Source of the DNA: Morinoia aosen
Taxonomy: Eukaryota; Arthropoda; Malacostraca; Amphipoda; Talitridae
Direction of reading: 5' to 3'
Assembly: GCA_030386875.1 (NCBI GenBank)
Contig: CM059559.1
Location: 69,020,392 to 69,084,391 of the forward strand
Length of the DNA: 64,000 bases
In this document: positions 1 through 12,494 of the stretch, piece by piece
Numbering within the stretch: position 1 is the first letter of the stretch
Layout of the letters: each line of letters opens with the position of its first letter
The notes under the pieces: model-generated
Seen by the model: the letters and a program-made list of their open reading frames with translations, nothing else
Told to the model about the DNA's origin: nothing
The model's database searches: none
Made by a program: the position numbers and the translations under genes

Positions 1-1455
1 CGTGCAATTTTTCAAGCACGCATATACAGTATCTGCTGCTCAGATGAACGTAGCGTATGTGGTTGTTTAGTCTGATTTCACAATCCGGTATTGACATCAA
101 TCAACTGAAAAAGATCACAAATTATAGTTTTATTCAGCAAAAATAATTCAGTTGTGTAAAAAACCTATTTAAATTTTCAAAAACACATATTAAACTATTT
201 TTGAGGAGTAATTTTAACGACAAATCGATCTATTGCTAATGCAGCCCTTGAGTCGGACGTCTTGTGTGCGATACGTTAAGCTCGGCCGCAGCCACGGTGC
301 AGCTTGAGTCAGGCCACTCAGGCGTGCATCGCGGTAGTTTGAATTTTGTGACTGTCTGAACTGAAGTAGTTGCTGTGCTCTTCATGTTTAGGACATTCAT
401 TGCTTAGCTATCAACAGCAAGAGGGCAGTTAATGTGAATTTGAATACATTTAAGTAACTGAAGCAAACGTGTTACCATTTTTTTGTTTCATTAGGTTTTG
501 AACAACTATATTTTGAAACGGAAACGTTTCCTGCGTTTAAAATTTAACCGAACTACGCGTAGATAAACAGCCTCCATACTCCTAACACACAGAGTAGTCA
601 TAATTTGTGGTACAACTCATTGTAATTCAGTTGTTCGTGAATTAATGGTCCCTAGAAATCTACATTAAGCATTCGTCATATTCGAGTTACTGAGCAGTGA
701 AGGGCATGAATAATAGACGTGACAAACCTTGTTCTAAACGGATTGATGACAATGGTGACCTGACACGATTGGTACAATTGCAAGTGTGGGAATCATTGAA
801 GAATTTATTTTTTCCAATTATTGATGTAAATGAAGTTATAAATATCGTTTATCAAGACATGGAAAATATTTGTGAAACGATTTTTTTTACAACATGACAA
901 AAGTTTTACAAGGGTGACAAAAAAAAGTAGTATTTGCTTGGAAGGGTTCTCATTTAAAGTGTATTTTATTGAAAGTTTTCAATTTTACAATGTGTGTAAA
1001 TAACTGAAATAGTGATAGCTTTTTGAGTGATGCAGTGTGATCTCAGCGCACAAATGTGAGTTCTGACTATTACATTATTTGAGAAAACTTCAATATTATT
1101 TCTTTAATTTTCTTATTTCATTAGCTAATTGATGCAAGTTTTTTCAATTCTTACAAATTTTTTGATATAATAGTTTTATGTATTAGACATATGTATTCTT
1201 AATTGTTGATGATAAGTGATATTAATGTGTTTTTAACTATTATTCTCTATATTTTTAATAGTACTTCTATTTTCTTTTTTATTGTCCAGAACAGCTGATT
1301 AACGGTTTATTCATTAAAATACTGCGCAAATACTACAGAAATGAAAAAGAATTAAAAGGTCTTTCACAAAATTGTGAAGGAAAGATATACATCCAAGCTA
1401 GCAGAAACACTATTCAATGACTCACAACATTGTCATCATTCCTCCCTTTGGAACG
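1..1455. repeat. Unknown 1.4-kb dispersed repeat, copy A
   Basis: This block is repeated in the same orientation at 8361-9791 with roughly 90% identity by eye. Both copies share the start CGTGCAATTTTTCAA, an internal stretch around TCCGGTATTGACATCAATC, and the end CCTCCCTTTGGAAC. It holds no convincing coding sequence; the 66-aa frame at 697-897 is broken in the second copy. It starts at or before the window edge, so its true left end is unknown. It could be a non-autonomous transposon or a segmental duplication. Confidence 0.8.
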
Positions 1456-1499
1456 TTTTTGCTGTGTGGTTAGGGCTGCCTAAGCTAACTTATAATCTA

Positions 1500-2665
1500 A
1501 TTGTTGAAAGCGCATTTTAAAGTTTTTATAAATTAAACATAAAAATAACTGAAAATTCTATTTTAATTGAGCTTGTAGGTCGTAAAATATTACAAAGCTA
1601 ATTATTTTATTTCAATTTAGCATGCAAATCGCCGTTCATCACAAATCTTGCATTTTTCTTCTATTTTAAGATGTTTGAAAAAAATCACGAACAATCTTAT
1701 AGTTGGTTGCGTGTTAGCGCATCTCTCCGGTTTCGGATCCTATCGAATTTTAATGTTTTCATTTCGTCAAAGTATGTATTTTGGTGTGAAAAACATGAAA
1801 ATGATAACCATATTGCGGAGAAATGATTTTTTCGGTCTACTTTTGAAAACATTTGCTATTACAACTAGTCTATATTACTTTGCAATACGGTTTGAAACAT
1901 CTATTGCAAGGATTTCGTTTTGTTATTTTATTGCAACAATATAGTTAACAAAGCAAGAGCAGTTCTATTATTCCTAATCGAAAACTTTATTGTTAATATT
2001 GTTATATTATTAGATACATTAGTTAATAATTTTATTGCATTACTCATATTGGGCTTATAAGGATTTTATTTTAATAAAATTGTAAAAGTATCGGTGACTT
2101 GACTTGGATTAATTTGAACTTGACATGGATTAATTTGAACTTGACTTGGATTAAATTGAACTTGACTTGGATTAAATTTAACTTGACTTGGATTAAATTG
2201 AACTTGACGTGGATCAATTTGAACTTGACTTGGATTAACTTGAACTTGACTCGGATTAATTTGAACTTTACTCGGATTAATTTGAACGTGACTTAGATTA
2301 ATTTGAAGTGAAAAAGGTGTAGTTCCAAAAGTGGACCAAAACAATAATTTATCCACAAAATAGTTAGCATGTTTGTGTTTTCCACACCAAAATACATACT
2401 TCGGCGAAAAAAACATTAATATTCGATAGGCCCCGAAACCAAAAAGACCCAAGCACGCGCAACTACCTATAAGATTGTTCGTGAATTTTTCAAACATCGT
2501 AAATTAAAGAAAAATGCTATATTCCTACTGTACGGGGATTCATATGCTAAATTTAAAATAAAATTATTCGCTTTGTAGTATTTGACGATTTACAAGATAA
2601 ATAAAAATCGAATTTTCAGCTTTTTCTGCATTAAATTTCAAAAACTTTAAAATACACCTTCAACT
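1500..2665. repeat. Foldback element with a minisatellite core
   Basis: The flanks 1500-1860 and 2320-2665 are imperfect inverted repeats of about 350 bp. For example, the sequence around GATGTTTGAAAAA near 1670 reappears in reverse complement near 2495, and GTATGTATTTTGGTGTG near 1770 reappears near 2390. The centre carries a 21-bp tandem repeat. No transposase is visible. A foldback or MITE-type DNA transposon is the likeliest class; no clear target-site duplication was identified. Confidence 0.72.
2095..2312. repeat. 21-bp minisatellite, about 10 units
   Basis: The unit is close to TTGACTTGGATTAATTTGAAC and is repeated about ten times with scattered substitutions (ATGG for TTGG, AAAT for AATT). 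Because 21 is a multiple of three and the unit lacks stops, both strands stay open: a TWINLNL heptad on the plus strand and an INPSQVQ heptad on the minus strand. These open frames are a by-product of the repeat and are not evidence of a gene. Confidence 0.9.
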
Positions 2666-3598
2666 TTATTTACATAATTGGTTTGATTTTGGTTCGCCTG
2701 TTTTGTTGTTTAAGTATAATAATTATACGTCGCTTCTGTTTTCCACTATTCATGTTACATAGCTTTCACTTACTGACCGTACGTGCCTCATCGGGAAGTC
2801 GAAGAAGTAAATTCAGTTAGCGGGGCTTATTAAAAAAATACGCGTTATTGGAAAGTATCGGCCGGATTTTACCAACACCAGTAAAAATGACCGATACCAA
2901 TACATCGCCTCATCAATGATTTTATGACAGGATTTTATAAATATTTTTTAACGTTTCGATCCGAATTTCAAATAAAAAGACAGCTATTTACATTTATGTG
3001 CAACGGTTAAAAAGAAAGACGGTTGTATGCTGCATTGGCTACTCTAACGGAAGCTTCATAAGAAAATGACGCTGGAACGCACAAAGAGTCGTTTTCTTCT
3101 AAAATTTCGCTTGTATTTGAGTTCGGACCCGTGACTTCTGGGGAAAATGACGATTCTTCTTGTTGACGAGAAACGAGAGATGGCCCAACTATTAGCTTCG
3201 CCACCTCGGTCAATTGATATTTATGACGATTCATCGTTGTGGTGGGGCTGGTAGTGAAGGCAATGTAAAAGCAACAAAATGTGGAAACCAAACCTGAATG
3301 TCCCTCGTCCGTCTTCAGCAACCTCTGAATTGAAGGACGTTCTCGAAGGTGATCAACAATGTGTTCAGGTACATATTTGTGTGTGTGTGGGTGGGGGGTG
3401 GTTATACCAAATGTCTGATCGTTGCTACCAAATATCTACGTAAATGTGTTGGGTAAGGTTGCAAAATTGATTCATATATCCTAAATAAGGGTAGATGATA
3501 TTTAATATTGGTGTGCGGTTAGCATGGTATGTTAATATTGTTGCTTCTTCACCCTAGCAAAATCAGAATCGCAGGTGATCTCTGTACGATGGATAAGA
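2666..3598. other. No gene recognised
   Basis: AT-rich sequence with a short GT/GGGGT-rich patch near 3380-3405. A 104-aa frame on the minus strand (3007-3321) has no recognisable domain and no supporting signals, so it is not called as a gene. Confidence 0.5.
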
Positions 3599-3680
3599 AA
3601 CGCTCCCAGCTGCCAGTGTATGACGTCACAACCATATGTATATATGCTCGTGACGTCACACACTGGCAGCTGGGAGCGTT
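3599..3680. repeat. 82-bp near-perfect palindrome with paired CRE-like sites
   Basis: Two 31-bp arms (3599-3629 and 3650-3680) are reverse complements with a single mismatch and are separated by a 20-bp AT-rich spacer. Each arm starts AACGCTCCCAGCTGCCAGTG from the outside and ends with a TGACGTCA octamer next to the loop. It may be a very short MITE or a cruciform-forming site. The TGACGTCA octamers match the CREB/ATF consensus, but regulatory function is only a possibility. Confidence 0.88.
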
Positions 3681-6340
3681 TTTTAAGCGATTGCGTAGAG
3701 GTGGCCACCCGTGATTTGGAGTTGATTAAGGTTGCGAAGCGAGCGATTCATTGGATGTAGAGTTGGGTTGAGGTTGATTTGAAACCATTCATCGGCCTAA
3801 GTTGGTTTTGGAGGTGATTTGAGGTTGATTTGAAGCTGTTCACCGACCAAAGTTGGTCGCAGTATGGACGTATTAAGGGCGCAGTATGGTCGCGGAGACT
3901 GGACATTTGACCCTTAAATAGACGATAAACCAACCTCAAATCGTCCATGTTTCCACTCATATTCCACCGGTGCACCGTCCTCGATTTTCAATAGGGAAGG
4001 AGCAATTTTTTATAATATTCCCATCAAGCTCCTGCGGAAATTCCTCATCAGCAAAACCTTGTTTTAGGCAGTCCAATTCACTATACATTTGAGTGTTCTT
4101 TGAACATGAGTTTTGAATACTGATTCCATTTGGCGATAAAACAAGTGAATCAAAAGCGGTGTAATTACTGGGATTTGTTTGAGTATTTGTTTGAACGTTA
4201 ATTCCTATTTGGATAATTCCTGTTCGTATGAACGCTTGGTGTCCTTCAGTAATTCCACGTCGAGGAGCAAAAACTACTCGATCCTATTCATATCATCTAT
4301 GGTAAATTCATTAAGAGAATTTCTTTAAATTCTATCAGTAAAATGGACGATACGGGGTTTAGAGTTGGAAGTAAAAAAGTCATCGTCGTACCTCATTTTA
4401 CTAATGGGTTAGATTTTTACACGAGTTTTAGAATTGAATTGTGGGAGTTATTCGTATGAAATCATCATGACTGAGGCTCCACAGGGAACAAATCGAAACG
4501 CCTTCAACTTAGAAAAAATTGCTTGACGATGAATGGAGATTCCGTGGCGCAAATCTTGAGAAGCTGGAGTAAGTCAAATGAAAGAAAGAGTGGTACTGGA
4601 CGCGGTATCCAGAAGAAGGCAAGTCCATTCAAGTCTTTCTCTTGAACTCCACCAGGCTTTGGTGACGACACGGCAATGAACGAATAGCAGCACTGATGAA
4701 GAGAAAAGTTACGCCTGGCGGCAATATCCAGTCAGCTGTGCTGTAAGTTATACAACAGATCCACCTCATCGGCATTTGAAGCAGCAGTTATGACACCTCG
4801 AATAGAAAAAATAACAAGATCAATGTTATTATCTTGCTCAAAATAACAAGATCTAGATCAAACCTGATGTGGTAACATTGCCTTATTATCACAGGAGCTG
4901 GAACTTGAAAGGTGTGAAATAAAACTTGTTTTATCATCAGTTCTTAGGATGTAAATGTAGGAAATTTAGTCAGGGCATTTACAATCTGCTATTAGGTTAT
5001 TGGTGGTACAATTTCGTTGGTAGGTTTTCAGGACACCTTGATAATGTGCAAATGAAAAAAAGCATCGTAAACTTCCATTAGATGTTGAAAGGTTTTAAAA
5101 CATATTTTGGTGACTTTAACTATGTGTGTGAAGTAGAACAAAAAGTTGCAGATTATATGTTGGTCATTTTCCCCCTTGCATGTCAATTTGCTTGAATACA
5201 GCATTTATGAATTTCTGGCTATAGGCTCTCTTATGACATCTTAAATAATTAAAACACCTGAAGCAAATTTACAGAAAAATATAGAAGTTATAAAACATAC
5301 TCACTCCATGCTGTGGTTTGAGATTCTTGTAAACCTAAATAATATAACAGCTGACTAGTTATTATTGACCATGCTCTAAAACCTGTAATGAGATAAAAAG
5401 TCTACACCAGGAAAATTGGCCAGTAATCTACAAGAGTGAATTCACTTGAGAAGTAAATAGAAAGTTTTATGAATTAACTACTCTGCTAAAATGCTACCAA
5501 ATGTTGTGATGGGCACTTTCAAGTTGCTTTGATGTGAAAATATTGTTGATGTGCCTTTGAATGACATGATTTTTTATAAATATATATCTGTTTGTTACAA
5601 CTTTGCTACTAAAAACTGTCACAAACTATCAAATACAACAAAATGTCCATATAATGCGTGATTTAATTCTTGAGTAATTAACGGTTTGCAATCGTTTTCT
5701 CTGGGAATAGAGGGATGAAAGACTAATTTACATCCAAGATTTTTAGATTAAAAATTATTAATTTGTAGAGAATGAACCAGAAATTAAAGATACTTTGCTA
5801 ATGAGAAGTGTGGCAAGGTACTAGGTGAAAAATCCATTAAAACACTACATCCCTCAATTTATAAACAGATTTTCAAGAATTGGTCATCCTTGAAGGCAAA
5901 GATGCAACAGGTTTTTGGTAATGTCTAAGGGCTTGGTTACCCTATGAAGTTCAATGTTAATTTGCTTGGTTGAAATGGACATATTGTGTTTTTCCTTCGT
6001 AGGAAAATTATTTAAAATCATGAATTGTGATACTTGAAACAAGTATTAGGATATGGGATAAGATACTGGTACAAAGCAGCGAAAAAACAATTGACTGTGT
6101 TTAAGTGGCTTGTGATATAAGAAAGGCTGTACTAGAAATGTGAACAAAAAATATTAGTCAAAATGAGTTTAAAATTAATACTAACTGACAGATGAATGTT
6201 CTGAAGTATAATTAGCGTGGAGAAAGAGAGAAAGAGTTGAGAACATGAGTAGATTGTTATAAAAGTCACATTATTCTGAGGAGCTAGTGAAATTAAGAAA
6301 CTGGTGAGAATTAAGAAGTTGGTGAGTTGGCGAAGAAGTC
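3681..6340. other. No gene recognised
   Basis: Sequence with a short GAGGTTGATTTGA-type tandem similarity near 3770-3830 and otherwise no long open frame on either strand. Nothing here matches a family I recognise; it may be decayed repeat DNA. Confidence 0.45.
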
Positions 6341-6349
6341 TTCAATGAA

Positions 6350-7040
6350 GTGTCTAGGCTCGATCCAAACATTCCCACAGAGGGAAATCCAAGCAATTTT
6401 TCATCCCCATATACGAGAATAAAATGGAGAGTAAGGGCAGTTAGCATCACAGAGATACAAAAAAATTATATACTCATTAAAAAAACTCAAGCGACTGGGC
6501 ATGATGGCATTAGCCTTCTACATATAAAAGACAGCTTCCCTGTTACAGTACCCCTTATTTTTTTATAATAAATACATCTATAGCCACAAACAAGTTTCCC
6601 GATCATAGGGAACTATCCATTATTAAGCCATACAGACCTATTAGTCTCCTACCTGTTATGTCCAAAATATTAGGAAAAGTAATAACAAACCAGCTCTCGT
6701 CTTACATAGACGAGTCACATCTAGTTCACCGCAATCAATATGCTTACAGGAGAAACACCAGTAGTCAAGATGCTTTGGTTGAAATAAAATAAATATATAC
6801 AATGATATGAACCAAAAATATAAATCTCCTACTGTTGCTTGATCTCTCTTAAGCTTTCGAGAGTGTTGAGCATAAAAAACTTTCACAAAAAATTTCGAAC
6901 CTCAGAATAGACAATGCAAAATCCTCGCAATTAGCCTGCGTAGTGCAGATGATTATGAAACCACAATTAGGCCCACATGTAGTCTACAGTATATGTCAAA
7001 ATTTTGTAGTTACGTGTTACTCATAGGTGATATCAATCTC
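6350..7040 (+). pseudogene. LINE reverse-transcriptase relic
   Basis: Broken frames spell the start of a non-LTR retrotransposon RT. A piece near 6480-6545 reads TQATGHDGISLLHIKD, matching the family pattern K.PGPDGI..LLK. A second piece near 6630-6780 reads YRPISLLPVMSKILGKVI and then NQYAYRRNTSSQDAL, matching the NYRPISLLP and Q.GFR.G.ST blocks. Stops and frame changes follow. The family is CR1/Jockey-like. No endonuclease or 3' end was identified, so this is an internal fragment. Confidence 0.75.
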
Positions 7041-8360
7041 TCACCGTGTCTCTATTTTATCGCATGGACTCAAATGTTGCTAAAGAGAAAACCGAGAGGA
7101 TGATAAATCAAAAATGTTATTGTTGTTGCTCCCAAGCTGTAACTTGACTTTCGTGAAATTTCTGTTAGAAATTTCCGTTCGCTTTGTTCTTCTAATATTT
7201 GTTTTAATTATTTCTGTTGACTTTAATGAACAACACAGCCGTCAGCTCAGGGTAGTAGGAAGAAGTTCGTTTTTATTATTACTATTGTTTTCTACATTCT
7301 GTATCTATATTTACCATCCGTACGATGAACAAGTTCTGAAATTCATTATTGTGTGTATGTCAGTTACATGTTTCTAGATGTGAGTGTTGTGCTGTGTTTT
7401 TCATAAATTATTTTTGACTAACGTTGTCTCGCTGCTTTAAAATCATTTACGACGGTGTTTCAGTCGAGTTCGGTGGAGCGTAATAGTGTCTTTTCTTCTT
7501 CAGTTTTTTCACTTACAGCACAGTAAAGGACTTCCAACGCATTCTCTAGTAGTATTTACGTGTTTCCAATCATTTTATCATGCATGAAATCTACCAGAGA
7601 ATATATTTTGTTTGTTTCTCTCATTTACATAATTATCCCCTGACCCCCCAGGTAGCAAGAAATTATTAGGTCAATATTGGTTTGATAATTATTTATTGAC
7701 CTGATATTGGAATCTTGGATTACAATAATAGGCTAATAACAAGACATTATCGAAAAAATATATATTTATTTATGCTATCAACTTGTTATTGGGACAATGT
7801 AGTAAATAGTTCTATTTCTAAAAATAAACTAACAGTGTATATATATGTACGGTATTCATACAAGTGGAAACTATCTCATAACAATTAAAAATCTCGCAAT
7901 TTAATAAAAAAATTAAAATCCAAATTTTTATTGCCCAAACATTATCGTAAGGTTGATATCGTTCGCCAATAATACGTATTAATTTACATAAAATGTACCA
8001 ATAAAGTTAATGAATAGTTCCTTAAGTCATTAATGAGTGCAGACATATTTGACAGGTATCAAGAAATGTGAATAGGTTACAATAATATGTATATTCAGAA
8101 TTACTCTAATCACAGGTTCACAGTTCTTGTTTTTTTAGTCGTCCAATAAGTTTCCAAGGTCGAGCTTTTTCAAAAAATTAGCTAAAATAGTTTGTCATTT
8201 GTTACTATAGCAATAAAAGTCTATATATTGAACTAAGATGATATAAAGTCATTTATATAGATGATATAAATGACCTAATTTCGTAACAATGGTATTGAGT
8301 AGGCCTATTCCTACCATTCAACCCATTTGGCATGCATCATTCTTTGAATAAAGCGCTTTC
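7041..8360. other. No gene recognised
   Basis: Strongly AT-rich. The 87-aa hydrophobic frame at 7114-7377 is Leu/Phe-rich because of T-runs and has no family resemblance. Short internal complementarity exists around 7670-7720 (TTAGGTCAATATTGG with TATTGACCTGATATTGG), but no bounded element could be defined. Confidence 0.45.
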
Positions 8361-9791
8361 GTGCAATTTTTCAATCACGCATACATGTGCTGGTTAGATA
8401 AACGTAGCGTATGTGGTTGTTAAGTTTGATTACATAATCCGGTATTGACATCAATCGACTGAAAAAATCACAAAGTATAGTTTTATTTACCGACACTAAC
8501 TCAGTTGTGTGAAAAAAACTATTTAAAAATGTCAAAAACGCATATATATGTATTATAGAGGGGAAATTTTAACGACTAATCGGTTTATTGCTAATGCAGC
8601 CCTGACGACGGACGTCTTGTGTGCGATATGTTAAGCTCGGCTGCAGCATGAGTGATTCACCATTCGCGCTAGTTTCAATTTAGTGACTGAGTAAAGTGGA
8701 GTAGATGCTGTGCCCTTCATGGTTAGGACATTCATTGTTTATCTATCAACAACAAGAGGGCAGTTTACGTGATGTTGAATTCATATAAGTAACTGAAGCA
8801 AACGTGTTACCATTTTTTTGTTTCATTAGGGTTTCAACAACTACATTTTCGAAAAGAAAACGTTCCCTGCGCTTCAAATTTAATCGAACTTCGCGTAGAT
8901 AAACGGCATTCATACTCCCATCACATATAGAGTAGACATAATTTGTGGTACAACTCATTACAATTCAGTTGTTCATGAATTAATGGTCCATAGAAATATA
9001 TATTCAGCATTTGCCATATTCGAGTTACTGTGCAGTGAAGGGCATGAATAATAGGCGTGACAAACCTTGTTCTGAACGCATTGATGACAATGGCGACCTC
9101 ACAGATTGGTACGATTGAAAGTGTGGGAAGCATTGAAGAATTTATTTTTTCCAATTATTGATGTTGTAAATGAAGTTATGAAAATCGTTTATCAAGACAT
9201 GGAAAATATTTGTGAAACGATTTTTTTTCAACATGACAAAAAAGTTTTTCAAGGATGACAAAAACATACGTATTATTTGCTTGGAAGGCTTCTCATTTAA
9301 AGTGTATTTTATTTGAAGTTTTGCAATTTTACAATGTGAGTAAATAACTGCAATTGTGATAGCTTTTTGAGTGATGCAGTGTGATCTCAACGCACATTTG
9401 TGAGTTCTGACTATTACATTATTTGAGAAAACTTCAATTTTATTTCTTTAATTTTCTTATTTAATTAATTGATACAAGTTTTTTCAATCTTAAACATTTT
9501 TTGACATAATTGCTCTATGTATTGTATATATGTATTCTTAATTGATGATGATAAGTGATATTAATGTTTTTTTAACTATTATTCTCTATATTTTTAATAG
9601 TATTTCTATTTTTCTTTTTTATTGTCCAGACCAGCTGATTAACGGTTTATTCATTAAAATACTGTGCATATACTGCACAAATGAAAAAGAATTATTATGC
9701 TTTTCACAAAACTGTGAAGGAAAGATCTACTTCCAAGCTAGCAGAAACACTACCCGGTGACTCACAACATTGCCATCATTCCTCCCTTTGG
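8361..9791. repeat. Unknown 1.4-kb dispersed repeat, copy B
   Basis: Same-orientation partner of 1-1455. It ends abruptly at CCTCCCTTTGG, where the 3' end of a Penelope-like element begins (AACAATAAATAAAATAGC). In copy A the same position continues into unrelated sequence (GTTTTTGCTGTGTGG). The PLE therefore abuts or interrupts this copy. Confidence 0.8.
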
Positions 9792-12494
9792 AACAATAAA
9801 TAAAATAGCAAGGATAGTCACTTTTAAAAGATCCATTATCAATTAGTTGTTTAATAAATAGAAGGACCTAAAATAATATATAAAATTGAACGTTTCGACT
9901 ACAGGAGTGATCTTCAGCATTAACAAGATCTATGGAAGACAAAAAATACATTTTATTGAAAATAAGTGCAATAGTAAAAACAAATAAAAAGAAGTGGACG
10001 AAAAAGGATGGAGAACAATACTAACATGCTATTAACAGAGGGAATGACGTTTCAGTTTCATTTAAAATAGGTTTGTCTTTCATGATAAAAAGAGATTCTA
10101 AAATACGAAGGTCTGATTGACTAGATGTGGTTCCTATTATCTGGAAGTTGTCCAAGCGGACTAGCAGGTCGCACTTCTCGGCATGAGTGCGTACCGAAGA
10201 GTGAGGGGGAGAGGCAAGGGGATTATTGGTTCGGAAGCTCCTTCCAGCATGCTCCGCCACACGAATATGGAGGGCCCTTTTTGTGGACCCAACATATTCC
10301 GACGCACACAGTGCGCAACAGTATTTGTAAACGACGTGCGAAAGCAATGCTTTAGGGAGCTTATCTTTGTAGTGAAAAAAAGAATTAATTTTATATCTGT
10401 TCAACAATATAATCCGAAAATTGATATGCGTAAAATGTTTAGCTAACAATGAAAGTATCTCTTTCATGAGTTTCTCGGATTGGTATCCAAAACAGGGCAA
10501 GCAGAAGTAAAAATCCTTCTTTCCCACAGTTGTTATAGGCAATCTGTTATGAAACTTGACATTTAAAAATTTCTTCATGGCAGAATCTATTAATCTGGAT
10601 GGGAAGCCATTATTGTGAAAGAATTGCCGCAAAAATTCCATTTCACAGTGAAATGCATAAAAATTTGAACAGACATTATAACACCTGCATAACAATGTTT
10701 TAACACTATTGATCTTAAAGTTAAAATTACAAAAACTGTAAAAGCTGGTCCCTAGCCCAGTAAAAGTTGGCTTACGATAGACAGAGCTCTGAAATTTGCC
10801 ATTGTGGCGCGTAATTGTGCAATCTAAAAACGGGAGACTATCAGCAGCTTCAACTTCCATTGTAAATTTAATATTTGGATGTTGAGAATTTAAGTACTTC
10901 AAAAAATGCTTACTGTGTGAGCTATCGCGGAATAAAATAAATGTGTCATCAATATAACGTCTATAGAACACAGGTTTGTACTCTACAGGGCACTGGCTCA
11001 ACCATTGCTGTTCGTGGAAGGACATGAATGTATTGGCAAAAGTCGGCCCTAAGGGGAGCCCCATTCCTAAACCATCTAATTGTCTGTAAAAAACATTGTC
11101 AAATATAAAGAAAGAATTCATAACGGAGAGCTGCAATAAAGTTTTAAACAATGCCCTAGTTAAACCGATGACTGAATCAGTTTGAGCGAATAAATAGTGC
11201 AAACAAATTTCAATTGTCTCCTGCAGCGGTATGTTAGTAAACAAGTTTTCTACATCAAAAGAAGCCATAAAAAGTTTATCAGCGTTACCCAATTGAACAA
11301 CGTCATTGACAAAAGACTGCGAATTATCCACAGTATACTCGTTACCGGTGAATGGAGTTAAAATAGGAACTAAAAACTTCGCAAGGTTGAAGCTAGGGGT
11401 GCGATATGACGCAAAAATAGGCCTAAACGGAAAGTCCACACTGAAGTCTGGTTTGTGGATCTTTGGTAAGCCATACAAAACCCCTGGAGCACTTCCAGAC
11501 ACTAGTAGCGTCCTGCAGAGTTCATCAGAGATCGAACCTAATTTTTTCAGTTTACGTAGAAAGTTATTAATTTTGTCTTCGATACTAGTGCTGAATTTAG
11601 TTATAGGATCTGTTATTACTGCAAACTTAGTTTGATCAGAAATAATTTTTTTCATACTATGTATACATTTATCACGGTCAACTATGACAACTCCCCTACC
11701 TTTATCCGGACTCGAGACAACTAAGGTTTTGTTTAAGGCTAGCTTCTTTAAAAGTGCAATATCATCTCTGCTAAATATAAAGGAAAATATTTTATAAGGC
11801 TTGAAATTATAAAAGTATTTCTGAGCTACGGTTTTTAGTTGATTTTTGATTACGGAAAACTTGCTCGGTTCGATGGACTTGAGGCTAACAGCCAGTTTTT
11901 CAAAACATAAAAAATATTTTAAAAAATCTAACTTATACACCGGTAAACAATAATCTAAGCCGAATGCAAGCAAATATGTGAGACGCGCAGACAGCGACAC
12001 GGAACTGAAGTTAAAAACCACTTTAGATGGATCGCAGGGCTGGACCTTGCTGTGGATGCCAAGACTTTTGAGCTTCTTCTCGTGGGTCAATTCTGTAGTA
12101 GTCACGAAGGCCAGGGTTGATTGATTAACGTGGTGCATAATCAATAAGGAAGTTATGAACGGAAATCTGGAGCGCAAAGATAGTTTCAGGGCCTCAACAT
12201 CAGCTGTCAATTTAACAAGGGGCCTCTTTTTCACAGAGATCTCGTTCACAAGGAGTTTTAATTGCCAAGTAGTGTAGAAGTGCGATGACATTAATGACTT
12301 CTTATACAGTTTGAAGCGAAGAAATTTCGGCACAGTGTCGTATATCTTGCAAGTCTCTAAAAACTTCACATCAAGCCTCACTTTGGAGAGCTTCCGAGAA
12401 CAGTTTTCAAATCTTCTGTACAAGCGTAAACTATCCACGCCATAGCAGCGGCGAAGGTAACTGCACACATATAACTTTTGCTTTCTGCAAAGTC
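9792..12494 (-). mobile_element. Penelope-like element, copy 1 (near full length)
   Basis: A minus-strand PLE: ORF 10021-12540, 3' region and pseudo-LTR (pLTR) at 9792-10020. The pLTR is repeated almost identically at 12495-12724, so the two copies lie head to tail, the arrangement known for Penelope elements in which a truncated upstream copy supplies the pLTR. The left boundary is the AACAATAAATAAAATAGC motif next to the 1.4-kb repeat. The two copies are nearly identical, implying a recent insertion. Confidence 0.9.
9892..9917 (-). ncRNA. Hammerhead-like ribozyme core in PLE copy 1 pLTR
   Basis: On the minus strand CTGAAGA is followed by T, a short stem-loop (ACT, CCTGT, AGT) and GAAAC, the ordered core elements of a hammerhead ribozyme (CUGANGA, stem II, GAAA). 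Hammerhead motifs are known in pLTRs of Penelope-like elements. The stem here carries one change (C for G) compared with copy 2. Stems I and III and the cleavage site could not be fixed by eye. Confidence 0.5.

Noticed and set aside
2066..2497. Overlapping ORFs on both strands (INPSQVQ and TWINLNL repeats)
   Set aside because: They are produced by a 21-bp tandem repeat without stops; no start context or domain.
7114..7377. Hydrophobic 87-aa ORF
   Set aside because: Leu/Phe content follows T-rich DNA; no homologue or gene signals.
10125..10446. Plus-strand ORFs opposite the PLE GIY-YIG region (also 12829-13150)
   Set aside because: Antisense shadows of the PLE coding strand, duplicated only because the PLE is.
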